Below are positions 49,601 to 55,500 of a stretch of 55,500 bases of DNA, piece after piece. Position 1 is the stretch's first letter; each line of letters begins with the position of its first letter. A program made the translations under genes and the position numbers. The stretch is from the NCBI GenBank assembly GCA_002069975.1, contig MWCJ01000013.1, forward strand, positions 1 through 55,500, read 5' to 3'. This DNA comes from Bacteroidetes bacterium ADurb.Bin217. Its GTDB lineage: Bacteria > Bacteroidota > Bacteroidia > Bacteroidales > UBA1715. A model generated the notes under the pieces. The model was given only the letters and a program-made list of their open reading frames with translations, ran no database searches and was not told the origin of the DNA.

Positions 49601-49833
49601 CTTTCGTACAAATCAGACGATGAGAGCGATTTTATTTGAAGAATAATAGATTTTGCTTCGTTTACGGTAAGTCCCTCCAATTCATATTGCGTAAGAAGAT
49701 AGTTTTGTAAATCATCTTCAATAAGCACATCTTCGGGTTTACGTTGTATAGTTGTACCTAAACTATGGGGATATCCTTCTTGTTCTAATAATTCAATAAA
49801 AGCTTTTTCTAATTTTTCTTCTGTAAATCTCAT
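46612..49833 (-). CDS. hsdR: Type I restriction endonuclease subunit R
   Basis: 1073-residue motor-nuclease subunit that translocates DNA and cuts it when the target is unmethylated. The N-terminal PD-(D/E)xK nuclease is seen in IPDGILYINGLPLVVFEFKS. The SF2 helicase has Walker A GATGCGKSFTMLYL, the DEAH box in ICISDEAHRSQ, and motif III in FVGFTGTPIDA. A helical C-terminal part would bind HsdM/HsdS. Those two subunits are not in the window and should lie beyond the right edge if the system is complete. The gene is 42 bp downstream of the AbiEii gene. Confidence 0.95.
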   Translation of the reverse strand: MRFTEEKLEKAFIELLEQEGYPHSLGTTIQRKPEDVLIEDDLQNYLLTQYELEGLTVNEAKSIILQIKSLSSSDLYESNKTFMQMLSDGFILKREDRNNKDLYIQLLDYSGLGNQKMPPKEQLLEYKACNDSTQLYGKDNNIYRFVNQLEIIGSEKRIPDGILYINGLPLVVFEFKSAIREEATIFNAFEQLTVRYKRDIPELFVYNVFCVISDGVNNKAGSFFAPYDFYYGWRRISGLTKDVDGIDSMFTLIQGMLHKDRLRDIIRNFIYIPDSSKKNEKIVCRYPQYYAARCLFEHIKKAQKPHGDGKGGTYFGATGCGKSFTMLYLTRLLMKSEHFESPTIVLITDRTDLDDQLSGQFTNAKRFIGDNTIVSVESRANLRELIQGRQSGGVFLTTIHKFTEDTELLTERTNVICISDEAHRSQVNLDQKIQVTEKGVKKTYGFAKYLHDSLPNATFVGFTGTPIDATLDVFGKVVDAYTMTESVQDEITVRIVYEGRAAKVALNNTELEKIEKYYQEVAEAGANEYQIEQSKEETAKMNTILGDPKRLQTIAQDFVTHYENRISEGATVKGKALFVCSTREIAYELYKNIITLRPDWNEIKESDSNVELSDKDKRELKPIERIKMIMTRGQDDPKELYDALGTKEFRKELDRQFKNEKSNFKIAIVVDMWLTGFDVPFLDSIYIDKPIQQHNLIQTISRVNRKFEGKNKGLVVDYIGIKKQMNLALAKYNKGDENNFEDIAESLIIVRNHLDLLSKIFHTFDSSKYFNGSNLQQLHTLNNAAEFVQKTKELETRFMGLVKRLKAAYDICAGSEQLTQVERDYTHFYLAVRSIVFKLTKGDAPDTAQMNARVREMIKEALQSDGVEELFKLGDEQQSEQDIFDEDYLAKIEKIKLPNTKIKLLQQLLAKVIQEIKKVNRVKGIDFTKKMQSLVERYNQRDENDILRSEVYEEIAEELTRLIWEAKKEFNAGDELGIDFEEKAFYDILMELCVKYDFKYPEEKMIELAKAVKNLVDGQAKFPDWNKRDDIKSALKVGLILLLDEFDYPPVERDEVYVEIFEQAENFKKYNVK

Positions 49834-49875
49834 GTTACTTGATTATTTACTTTTCTAAATTCATGTTATACAAAA

Positions 49876-50871
49876 TTACATATCTACGTGTAAAGTCCAT
49901 TCTATTGTTTGCATTCTATCCCGAATTGCTACAATCGCATCAACAATATCATTACTTTTTGGTAAATCTCCATATACAAAAGCCTTAAATTCATTATTAT
50001 ACGTAGAGTCCAAATCAGACCAAATACGCTCAATATCTTTAAAAAGTAGTGATTCGTTTGGGTGATTTACAAGCCATTTGTTATTATTCTTAAAACTCAC
50101 AATATCATCTTTTGCAACCTTTATCAGCATATCTTCAAATTCATCCGATTCAAAAAATGTTCGAAATTCTTGTTTCTGTAACAGTAAATACAAATCGTAT
50201 GTATGTCGAATTTTCTTTTTTAAATCATCCATTGGATTCTCACTATAAGAAAAACGAACTAAACTCATTATTTTCTCACATAATGTGCGTATAGGCTCTA
50301 AAACTCTAACTTCAAAAGGCATTACACCATATTCTTGTGCAATTTTTTCTTGTCCTGTATTCAACATCATTTCGCCTATTAATGATGTTATATTTTTTGA
50401 TGTATATGGCTCAAAATACCCTAACCATGTAGCTTCTACAATTATTACATCTCTAATTTGTCCAAAATCACCAGTGAATGCTTTATTATAATTATGTGCT
50501 GTTTTTCGGTTCATTCCAAACTTTTGTGTTATTTCAGGAATCTGAACTTCAGGTAATACAGAACTAACAACATCGCTAATTTTTTTAATTTTATTTGTTA
50601 ACTGATTATTTGACTCTCCCTCTTTTCGTAAAACTACCAAATCAATATCTTCAGAAAATCTTTCAATTAATTTATAGCATTTCGACAATGCTGTTCCGCC
50701 TTTAAAAACTGAATCAACACCTATTGGACTATTAAAAATAGTGTATAATGCAAATGTTACCCAATAATCTTTCTCAATAAAAATAGGGCGTATTTTTAAT
50801 TGGTCAGACGTAAATTGTATCGCCTGTCTAAATAATTCATTATTTTCGTGTAACCTCATATCAAATTCCAT
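49876..50871 (-). CDS. AbiEii-type nucleotidyltransferase toxin
   Basis: 331-residue toxin of the AbiE (type IV) toxin-antitoxin group, which blocks growth of phage-infected cells by nucleotidyl transfer. The conserved segment FIEKDYWVTFALY (about 31-43) precedes the nucleotidyltransferase motifs: KGGTALSK (Gly58-Gly59-Thr60) and FSEDIDLVV, the Asp-x-Asp at 75-77. Later KKIRHTYDLYLLL also fits the family. It overlaps the antitoxin gene by 16 bp, so the pair is translationally coupled. Confidence 0.9.
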   Translation of the reverse strand: MEFDMRLHENNELFRQAIQFTSDQLKIRPIFIEKDYWVTFALYTIFNSPIGVDSVFKGGTALSKCYKLIERFSEDIDLVVLRKEGESNNQLTNKIKKISDVVSSVLPEVQIPEITQKFGMNRKTAHNYNKAFTGDFGQIRDVIIVEATWLGYFEPYTSKNITSLIGEMMLNTGQEKIAQEYGVMPFEVRVLEPIRTLCEKIMSLVRFSYSENPMDDLKKKIRHTYDLYLLLQKQEFRTFFESDEFEDMLIKVAKDDIVSFKNNNKWLVNHPNESLLFKDIERIWSDLDSTYNNEFKAFVYGDLPKSNDIVDAIVAIRDRMQTIEWTLHVDM

Positions 50872-51581
50872 TTATCGACATATTTTAAACTCTTGTTTAG
50901 TCCGGTTACCTTATATTTAGTAATTGGATTTAATGTTTTATATAATGCTTCGGTATTTATATTTAATTGTAATTCATCTAATAAAGCTCCTAACAATGCC
51001 CTTGTTGCTGGAGGATATTTTAATGCGAGTCGTTGCAATGTAAGTATATCTTTATTTGAAAGATTAGAAAGTATTGCTAATAATCTTTTACACGATTTTT
51101 CATTATTGGAATCTGGAATTTTTTTGATATACCGAATAGCATCAAGTATTTGCAAAAGAGGTATGTTTTCTTTTGTAATAGTGTTTTTTTGCTTTATAAA
51201 AGCAATTGTATAACGTTCTCGTTTAAAATTCGGACGTATTTCGTTTTTACCAATTTGTATGGTATTGCTTACTTGTGTGGTTAAACCAAGCTGATTATAT
51301 ATGCTGTATCCAGTAAGGTATCCTATAGTTTTACCATTATCGTCCAATAAATCTTTTACTACCTGCAATTGATTGGGCTGCAAATTACCAAATACTGTTT
51401 GTTCGGGCTTATAATATTTACCTTTGGCTAATTTTACAATTTTACCCGATTGCACCATTCTATTGAGTGCTTTTATTACCGCCTCTTTTTTATTCACCTC
51501 TGTGGTAAAGTCGGCATAGGTGAATACGTAGCCCTTAGAGAATCTATCAATTGTAATTGCTATGTATTCAGATACTTTCAT
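50856..51581 (-). CDS. AbiEi-like antitoxin (DUF6088 type)
   Basis: 241 residues. The N-terminal winged helix (about 1-60) includes TYADFTTEVNKKEAVIKALN and the segment SGKIVKLAKGKYYKPEQ. The middle part GYLTGYSIYNQLGLTTQVSN matches AbiEi/DUF6088 antitoxins, which neutralise the toxin and repress their own promoter. It directly precedes the toxin gene with a 16-bp overlap. The upstream DNA has a promoter and two matched palindromes, as expected for AbiEi autoregulation. Confidence 0.87.
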   Translation of the reverse strand: MKVSEYIAITIDRFSKGYVFTYADFTTEVNKKEAVIKALNRMVQSGKIVKLAKGKYYKPEQTVFGNLQPNQLQVVKDLLDDNGKTIGYLTGYSIYNQLGLTTQVSNTIQIGKNEIRPNFKRERYTIAFIKQKNTITKENIPLLQILDAIRYIKKIPDSNNEKSCKRLLAILSNLSNKDILTLQRLALKYPPATRALLGALLDELQLNINTEALYKTLNPITKYKVTGLNKSLKYVDKWNLI

Positions 51582-51597
51582 TGTAATTATTATACTG

Positions 51598-51630
51598 CAA
51601 ATATATATAATTTGTCCAGTTTTTTACAAA
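51598..51630 (-). promoter_or_regulatory. abiE promoter with full Bacteroidota consensus
   Basis: On the minus strand TTTG (51627-51630) and TATATTTG (51598-51605) are separated by 21 bases, matching TTTG-N19-21-TAnnTTTG. The -7 box ends 16 bases before the abiEi ATG (51579-51581). The first palindrome of the operator (51613-51642) covers the -33 box and spacer. Confidence 0.7.
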
Positions 51631-51684
51631 ATAAACTGGACATTTTTTTTAGCATGTCAAGTTTATTGAGCAGAAAACTTGACA
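51613..51684. promoter_or_regulatory. Predicted AbiEi operator: two matched palindromes
   Basis: TGTCCAGTTT-N10-AAACTGGACA at 51613-51642 and TGTCAAGTTT-N10-AAACTTGACA at 51655-51684. Both have 10-bp arms and 10-bp spacers, and their starts are 42 bp apart (about four helical turns). The arms differ by one compensated base pair. Known AbiEi proteins bind two inverted repeats in the abiE promoter and bend DNA; the layout here fits. The assignment is inference. Confidence 0.75.
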
Positions 51685-51740
51685 TTATTGTGTATGATAA
51701 TAACTTGTTTATATTTAAACACAACAAACTATTGACTTAT

Positions 51741-51815
51741 ATCTGCTTAGGCTCTAACTTTGCTAGAGCTTTCGTTGCAGCAAAAGCACGACGCAAAGTT
51801 AGAGCCTAAGCAGAT
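51741..51815. repeat. 23-bp perfect inverted repeat between OLD gene and abiE
   Basis: Arms 51741-51763 and 51793-51815 are exact reverse complements, beginning ATCTGCTTAGGC. The 29-bp spacer contains a nested GCTTT/AAAGC pair. It is in the gap between the end of the OLD gene (51861) and the start of abiEi (51581). There is no T run on either side, so it is not a simple terminator. Confidence 0.85.
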
Positions 51816-51860
51816 GACATGTTACAATCCATTCTTACAAAGAATATAAATCACTTAAAA

Positions 51861-53606
51861 TCAAATCAATTTCTGCTTTAATGCCTCAATATACAACGCA
51901 TAATTAGATTTAATCTTTTCTTTTGCAATGGTTTCTATCAAAAGTTTTTTAACCTCTTGTTTTTTTTCCTTGTCTTTATTTACAGCCTTTTCAATATTAA
52001 TTATTGCATTTTTTGTATTATCATAAACAAAGCCTGAGTGTATATTTTGCTGAATGTAATCTTCAATATGTGATGTTTCAATAAAGTCTTCCATTGTAGA
52101 TGCATCAGCAACAATATCTGCATATGCTAACCAACAATCTTTATATTCGGGATAGTTTTTTACAAATTCATTTCTCTTGTTTTTAGATGTTTCATCTGAA
52201 TCAGCTATAATTACAAACTTTTTATTTGCTAAAATTAATAATTGAACTAGTGCATCTGTTCCAGAAATACCACTTAAATATACAGTTCCATATTTACTAA
52301 AATCTTTTTGCTTTTTTTCAAATGAACAGTATTTATTAAATAATTCTTTATCCAACCAACCTTCAAATATTAAATTTTGTGGTTTTAAACATTCAAAAAT
52401 GCTAGAACCTATTGCTCTTCGCAATAATTCATCATTTGCAAATTGAGCATTTGAAGTTTCTTTCGTTAAAACTGTAATGTCATCATTTTTTTCAACTATA
52501 ATATGTCTATCAAGACATTCTGAATCAATCATATATTGAGAATGAGTAGCATAAACTACTTTTGATTTTTTACTTATTTCCAGCAACTCATCTCTTAAAT
52601 GTTGAGCACTTGTTGGATAAAGACTTTGGTCTGGTTCATCAATTAAAATAATATCATTTTCACTTATTCTATTTGCACGAGATTGTGTTGAAAGCATTAA
52701 TAATATGCTTATAAATTTTTTAAACCCTTCACTTCTGTCTTCAAAAGAATATTTTGCTTTATTAACAACTTTTACTAGAATTTCTGTTCCATTAGGTTCT
52801 AATTTAATTGCAGTACCTTTAAAATCTTTCCAGATTTTTTGAAATGTACTCGTTACTGTTTTAGAAACTTGTTCTAATAAATTTGAATAATCACCATCTT
52901 GAGCCATTGCTTCCTCAAATTCCGCTTTAATATTTGAACGGTTACACAAAGCAAAAATATTTTCTAGAGCTTTATATTTTGAAGGATTTGAAATAAAAGT
53001 ATTTATAGAAACACTATTTGGTAAAAGATAATCATCACTATATTGCCAATAGTGACAATTAAATACATTTTCATTATAATATTCTTTTATAATTGTAAAA
53101 ATTACTTTTTCAAAATTAAATTCTATCTTACCAGTTTCTTCAATAATATTTGATGAAAGAAATAATGGTTTTTCCAATTCTAACTCTGATGGAGCTATAA
53201 TCCAATAAGATTCAAAAGGTGTTTTATCATCATTAATTTCAATACTTAATACTAATTCCTTGAAAAAAGTTGATATAAAAGATGATACAGACTTTTTACT
53301 TTTAAATTTTATTAATTCTGTATTTGTAAATTTATTTTTTAATCGAGTTTCGATTTCTTTAATGTCTTTTTTATCTAGTTTAAACGCTGCTAAAATTTTA
53401 TATTCTTTGATTGATTCATTATCTATTTTTTTTCGTCTGTCTTTTTGTGAAACTTCATATTCTCCAAAAACAGCAGCAATTGCTTTTAGAATATTGCTTT
53501 TACCTGCCTCATTCTTACCCAAAAGAATTAAACAATTGTGGTCAAATGTGATTGTAGCCTCTTTTATTGACCTGAAATTTTTAATGATGATTCTTGAAAG
53601 TTCCAT
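51861..53606 (-). CDS. OLD-family ATPase-TOPRIM nuclease
   Basis: 581 residues. The N-terminal ABC/SMC-like ATPase has Walker A LGKNEAGKSN (Gly30-Ser37), then a Walker B/D-loop DIILIDEPDQSLYPTSAQHL and the switch histidine in VVYATHSQYMID. The C-terminal TOPRIM nuclease has its first Glu in LIFEGWLDKELF and the DxD in VIIADSDETSKNK. This is the layout of OLD nucleases and of GajA of the Gabija phage-defence system. There is no GajB helicase beside it. It lies 11 bp downstream of the DUF262 gene and very likely forms a unit with it. Confidence 0.88.
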   Translation of the reverse strand: MELSRIIIKNFRSIKEATITFDHNCLILLGKNEAGKSNILKAIAAVFGEYEVSQKDRRKKIDNESIKEYKILAAFKLDKKDIKEIETRLKNKFTNTELIKFKSKKSVSSFISTFFKELVLSIEINDDKTPFESYWIIAPSELELEKPLFLSSNIIEETGKIEFNFEKVIFTIIKEYYNENVFNCHYWQYSDDYLLPNSVSINTFISNPSKYKALENIFALCNRSNIKAEFEEAMAQDGDYSNLLEQVSKTVTSTFQKIWKDFKGTAIKLEPNGTEILVKVVNKAKYSFEDRSEGFKKFISILLMLSTQSRANRISENDIILIDEPDQSLYPTSAQHLRDELLEISKKSKVVYATHSQYMIDSECLDRHIIVEKNDDITVLTKETSNAQFANDELLRRAIGSSIFECLKPQNLIFEGWLDKELFNKYCSFEKKQKDFSKYGTVYLSGISGTDALVQLLILANKKFVIIADSDETSKNKRNEFVKNYPEYKDCWLAYADIVADASTMEDFIETSHIEDYIQQNIHSGFVYDNTKNAIINIEKAVNKDKEKKQEVKKLLIETIAKEKIKSNYALYIEALKQKLI

Positions 53607-53617
53607 AGTTATAGCGG

Positions 53618-55309
53618 TTATTTAATTTCATCTTTAAAGAAATCCAACAAATTTTCTTTGAATTTTATTTCTCTTAACTCAATATCTTCTTTAGACCAGT
53701 CTTTTTTTGGATAATAAGACAATTCTTTAACATTCATAATTTTGGATTCTCTGTATTTTTGTTTTTTTACACCAAAATATCCATTTCCTGCTTGAATATT
53801 CAGTTTTTTCTCAAATACAATTTTATTACCAAAACGATCTAAATATTTTTTTGCTTCATCAATTGACCAACCATTATAATTTGTATCCTGCCATTTTTTA
53901 GGAAGAATATGCTCAATATCAAAAGATTCCGATATTAATTCTGTTTGGTTTAAATTCAGATACGCATCTAAAATCATTAATGCTCTTGATATTTTTGATG
54001 AAAAATGCCCATCGATTTGTTTCATTAATACTTCTTCATTTAATGAAAACCTAAATTGTAAATTTGAACCATTGTTTAAAGAAATACAAGATAGATATAT
54101 ATCATCTTTTATAGCGTTTACAGTTGGTGAATCAATAAATTTCGCAAATAAATTCGCTACTAAATTTTTTAATAATTTTACAAAATCAGAATTAAATGTA
54201 ACACTATTTCTATTTTTTAAAAAGAATACACTAACGGCATATTTCCAATATTCATTTGGATAACAAGATAAACAATGGAGGAATTTCTTAGCCTCGAATG
54301 TAAATTCATAATTTATTTCAGTTTCGGGTATAATATTTTTATTTACATATCCCCAAAAATTAGCTAATTCCATTATTTCAGGAATCAACGTTGATTCTTT
54401 TAATCTTGCGTATGAATCATCTGCGTAGAAGCGTCTTAATCCGACTTCTTTTGATTTATCATTTTTTCTTGCTCTTAATACATGACTATAATATCGAAAC
54501 ACATCATCTACAGTTATTCCTGAATGTTTGCATGTATGCATTAGTTCTTTCCAAATATTTGTAAATGATTTCTTTTTTTCTTCGGTTTCTTGGTATTTAT
54601 AAATTTGTGCTTTAAATATATCTGAATCTGCTAAAGGTAATCCTCTATCATTTAAGGTTGAAAAAATAGTTAGTGCTGTATCTTGAATATCACATTCTAT
54701 TGGAAGTACAATACATTTTTGTAAAATTGTAACACAAAGATTCTTCCACTGTAATGGATTTGTTTCAGCAAAATCGTCACATTTTGATTTAAAATATCGA
54801 TAATTCTTTGAATAATTGTCTTGAGCATTTTCATCACAAATACCTGTTTCAAGAATTTTATGAAATGTTTCATTATCTTCTTCTGTTGCAACTTGTGATA
54901 AAATATGGATTTTAGTGAAATCAGATACTTTTTGCGAAATTGGATTAATATCCCAAATACATGGAGCTAATTGTGATTTTAAACCAATAACATCGTCATC
55001 TTCGGGCATTAGTTCCAATTTTTTATAAAATGAACGTAATAACAAAAGGAAAGAAGTAATTCGTTGTTGACCATCAATTATTTCAAGATTTTTTTCTTGT
55101 GTGCTGTATGATACAATAGTTCCTAGAAAATAATCTGCACCATTCCGGGCATCTGAACTGGCAAAATCTTCAATATCTTTCCATAAAGTTTCGCATTTCT
55201 CATTATCCCACTTATATGGTCGCTGATAATCAGGTATTATAAATTTCCTGTTTTGCATTTCGCTAAACAGTTTACTTATTGTTTTTTTGCTAACGTGTAA
55301 TTCTGCCAT
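53618..55309 (-). CDS. DUF262-DUF1524 (GmrSD-type) nuclease
   Basis: 563 residues. The N-terminal DUF262 domain (GmrS-like, ParB-type fold) has IPDYQRPYKWDNEKCETLW and the nucleotide-hydrolysis motif IDGQQRITS (Asp79-Arg83). The C-terminal DUF1524 (GmrD-like, HNH-type nuclease) has FDIEHILPKKW with His467, then the GNKIVFEKKLNIQAGN segment. Fused forms such as RloF and BrxU sit in restriction loci and cut modified or foreign DNA. It lies 23 bp downstream of the partial gene at the edge and 11 bp upstream of the OLD gene. Confidence 0.9.
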   Translation of the reverse strand: MAELHVSKKTISKLFSEMQNRKFIIPDYQRPYKWDNEKCETLWKDIEDFASSDARNGADYFLGTIVSYSTQEKNLEIIDGQQRITSFLLLLRSFYKKLELMPEDDDVIGLKSQLAPCIWDINPISQKVSDFTKIHILSQVATEEDNETFHKILETGICDENAQDNYSKNYRYFKSKCDDFAETNPLQWKNLCVTILQKCIVLPIECDIQDTALTIFSTLNDRGLPLADSDIFKAQIYKYQETEEKKKSFTNIWKELMHTCKHSGITVDDVFRYYSHVLRARKNDKSKEVGLRRFYADDSYARLKESTLIPEIMELANFWGYVNKNIIPETEINYEFTFEAKKFLHCLSCYPNEYWKYAVSVFFLKNRNSVTFNSDFVKLLKNLVANLFAKFIDSPTVNAIKDDIYLSCISLNNGSNLQFRFSLNEEVLMKQIDGHFSSKISRALMILDAYLNLNQTELISESFDIEHILPKKWQDTNYNGWSIDEAKKYLDRFGNKIVFEKKLNIQAGNGYFGVKKQKYRESKIMNVKELSYYPKKDWSKEDIELREIKFKENLLDFFKDEIK

Positions 55310-55332
55310 AACTATAATCTTAATCCATTATT

Positions 55333-55500
55333 TTAAACACCAATACTTTCAAGCAAAGCATCATACTGGTCATTATCATTGTCTTTTATTTTATTCAATA
55401 TAAATTGAGCAACCTTTTTTAATTCAACGTCAATTCGACCTAAGCAGCAGCTATTAATCTTTCATTATCAATAATTTCGATATTCAATGAAGGTTTTTTT
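55333..55500 (-). pseudogene. C-terminal end of an unidentified gene with an apparent frameshift
   Basis: On the minus strand the frame from the edge reads LNIEIIDNERLIAAA and then meets TAG at 55440-55442. One frame over, the reading continues LGRIDVELKKVAQFILNKIK to a stop at 55333-55335. Adding one T at about 55441 joins the two as a continuous protein end. This could be a real frameshift or a sequencing error near the edge. The position just before the DUF262 gene suggests part of the restriction locus, but I do not recognise the protein. Confidence 0.5.

Larger units (their letters stand above)
40679..55500. mobile_element. Integrative element in tRNA-Gly with defence cargo, right end outside window
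   Basis: Evidence for one element: the tRNA 3' fragment at its left edge, a tyrosine integrase immediately inside, an RteC-like regulator, an excisionase-type HTH protein and a RepA-like ATPase, then restriction and toxin-antitoxin genes. No relaxase or conjugation gene is seen, so mobilisation genes are either beyond the window or absent. The right attachment site is not in the window, so the full extent is inferred. Confidence 0.75.

Noticed and set aside
51450..51809. 119-codon plus-strand frame covering the abiE operator and the 23-bp repeat
   Set aside because: Antisense to abiEi, with composition explained by the repeats. No domain is visible.

Overview
The window comes from an AT-rich genome of the phylum Bacteroidota. 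The evidence is lineage-typical proteins (a PorE-like OmpA fusion, long LepB, Bacteroidota-type ParE, WbqC, a Por-type secretion cargo, an RteC-like regulator), promoters of the Bacteroidota form TTTG-N19-21-TAnnTTTG, and start sites mostly without Shine-Dalgarno sequences. The futalosine menaquinone gene mqnE suggests respiratory or anaerobic quinone use. No species can be named from the sequence alone.

Bases 1-40470 are ordinary chromosome. In order they hold: the 3' part of phoH; a large OmpA/beta-propeller envelope protein (minus strand); an AraC regulator; ilvC; mqnE with a PAP2 phosphatase; dnaK; a thrS-infC-rpmI-rplT translation operon in which infC appears to start at ATA; dapB-lepB-wbqC; a small CBM48 protein; pgk; recX; gyrB-dnaN-exonuclease; a degenerate FAH-fold protein followed by a NUDIX hydrolase; an RsmF-like methyltransferase with an OmpA lipoprotein; a PfkB kinase; a small conserved protein; a secreted T9SS cargo; parE; a peroxiredoxin; a small membrane protein-mutL-two rhomboids-EEP phosphatase run; and lemA with two TPM-domain genes. 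Several intergenic gaps carry repeats: a roughly 100-bp MITE-like element with GAAACTGTTT termini (two copies plus one lone end), and an inverted pair of about 85-bp repeats at 1041-1127 and 6592-6672.

At 40679 the chromosome gives way to an integrative element that runs past the right edge. Its left junction is the 3' half of a tRNA-Gly(TCC) gene with no 5' half, as expected for tyrosine-recombinase integration into a tRNA. The adjacent integrase is split by a 960-bp IS1595-family insertion with an exact 8-bp target duplication; removing the IS and one duplicate restores one reading frame of about 413 codons. Next comes a maintenance/control module: RteC-like protein, excisionase-type HTH protein, small hypothetical, RepA-like ATPase, and an HTH/coiled-coil protein. 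A striking six-copy symmetric CGTTCA array lies between the last two.

From 46612 to the edge, all on the minus strand, is a defence island. In transcription order it is: a partial, apparently frameshifted gene at the edge; a DUF262-DUF1524 (GmrSD-type) nuclease; an OLD-family ATPase-TOPRIM nuclease 11 bp behind it; an AbiEi/AbiEii toxin-antitoxin pair; and HsdR of a type I restriction system whose HsdM and HsdS are not in the window. Two matched 30-bp palindromes upstream of abiEi, one of them over a consensus promoter, look like its autoregulatory operator. The most promising candidates for something new are the DUF262+OLD gene pair and the six-copy CGTTCA array.
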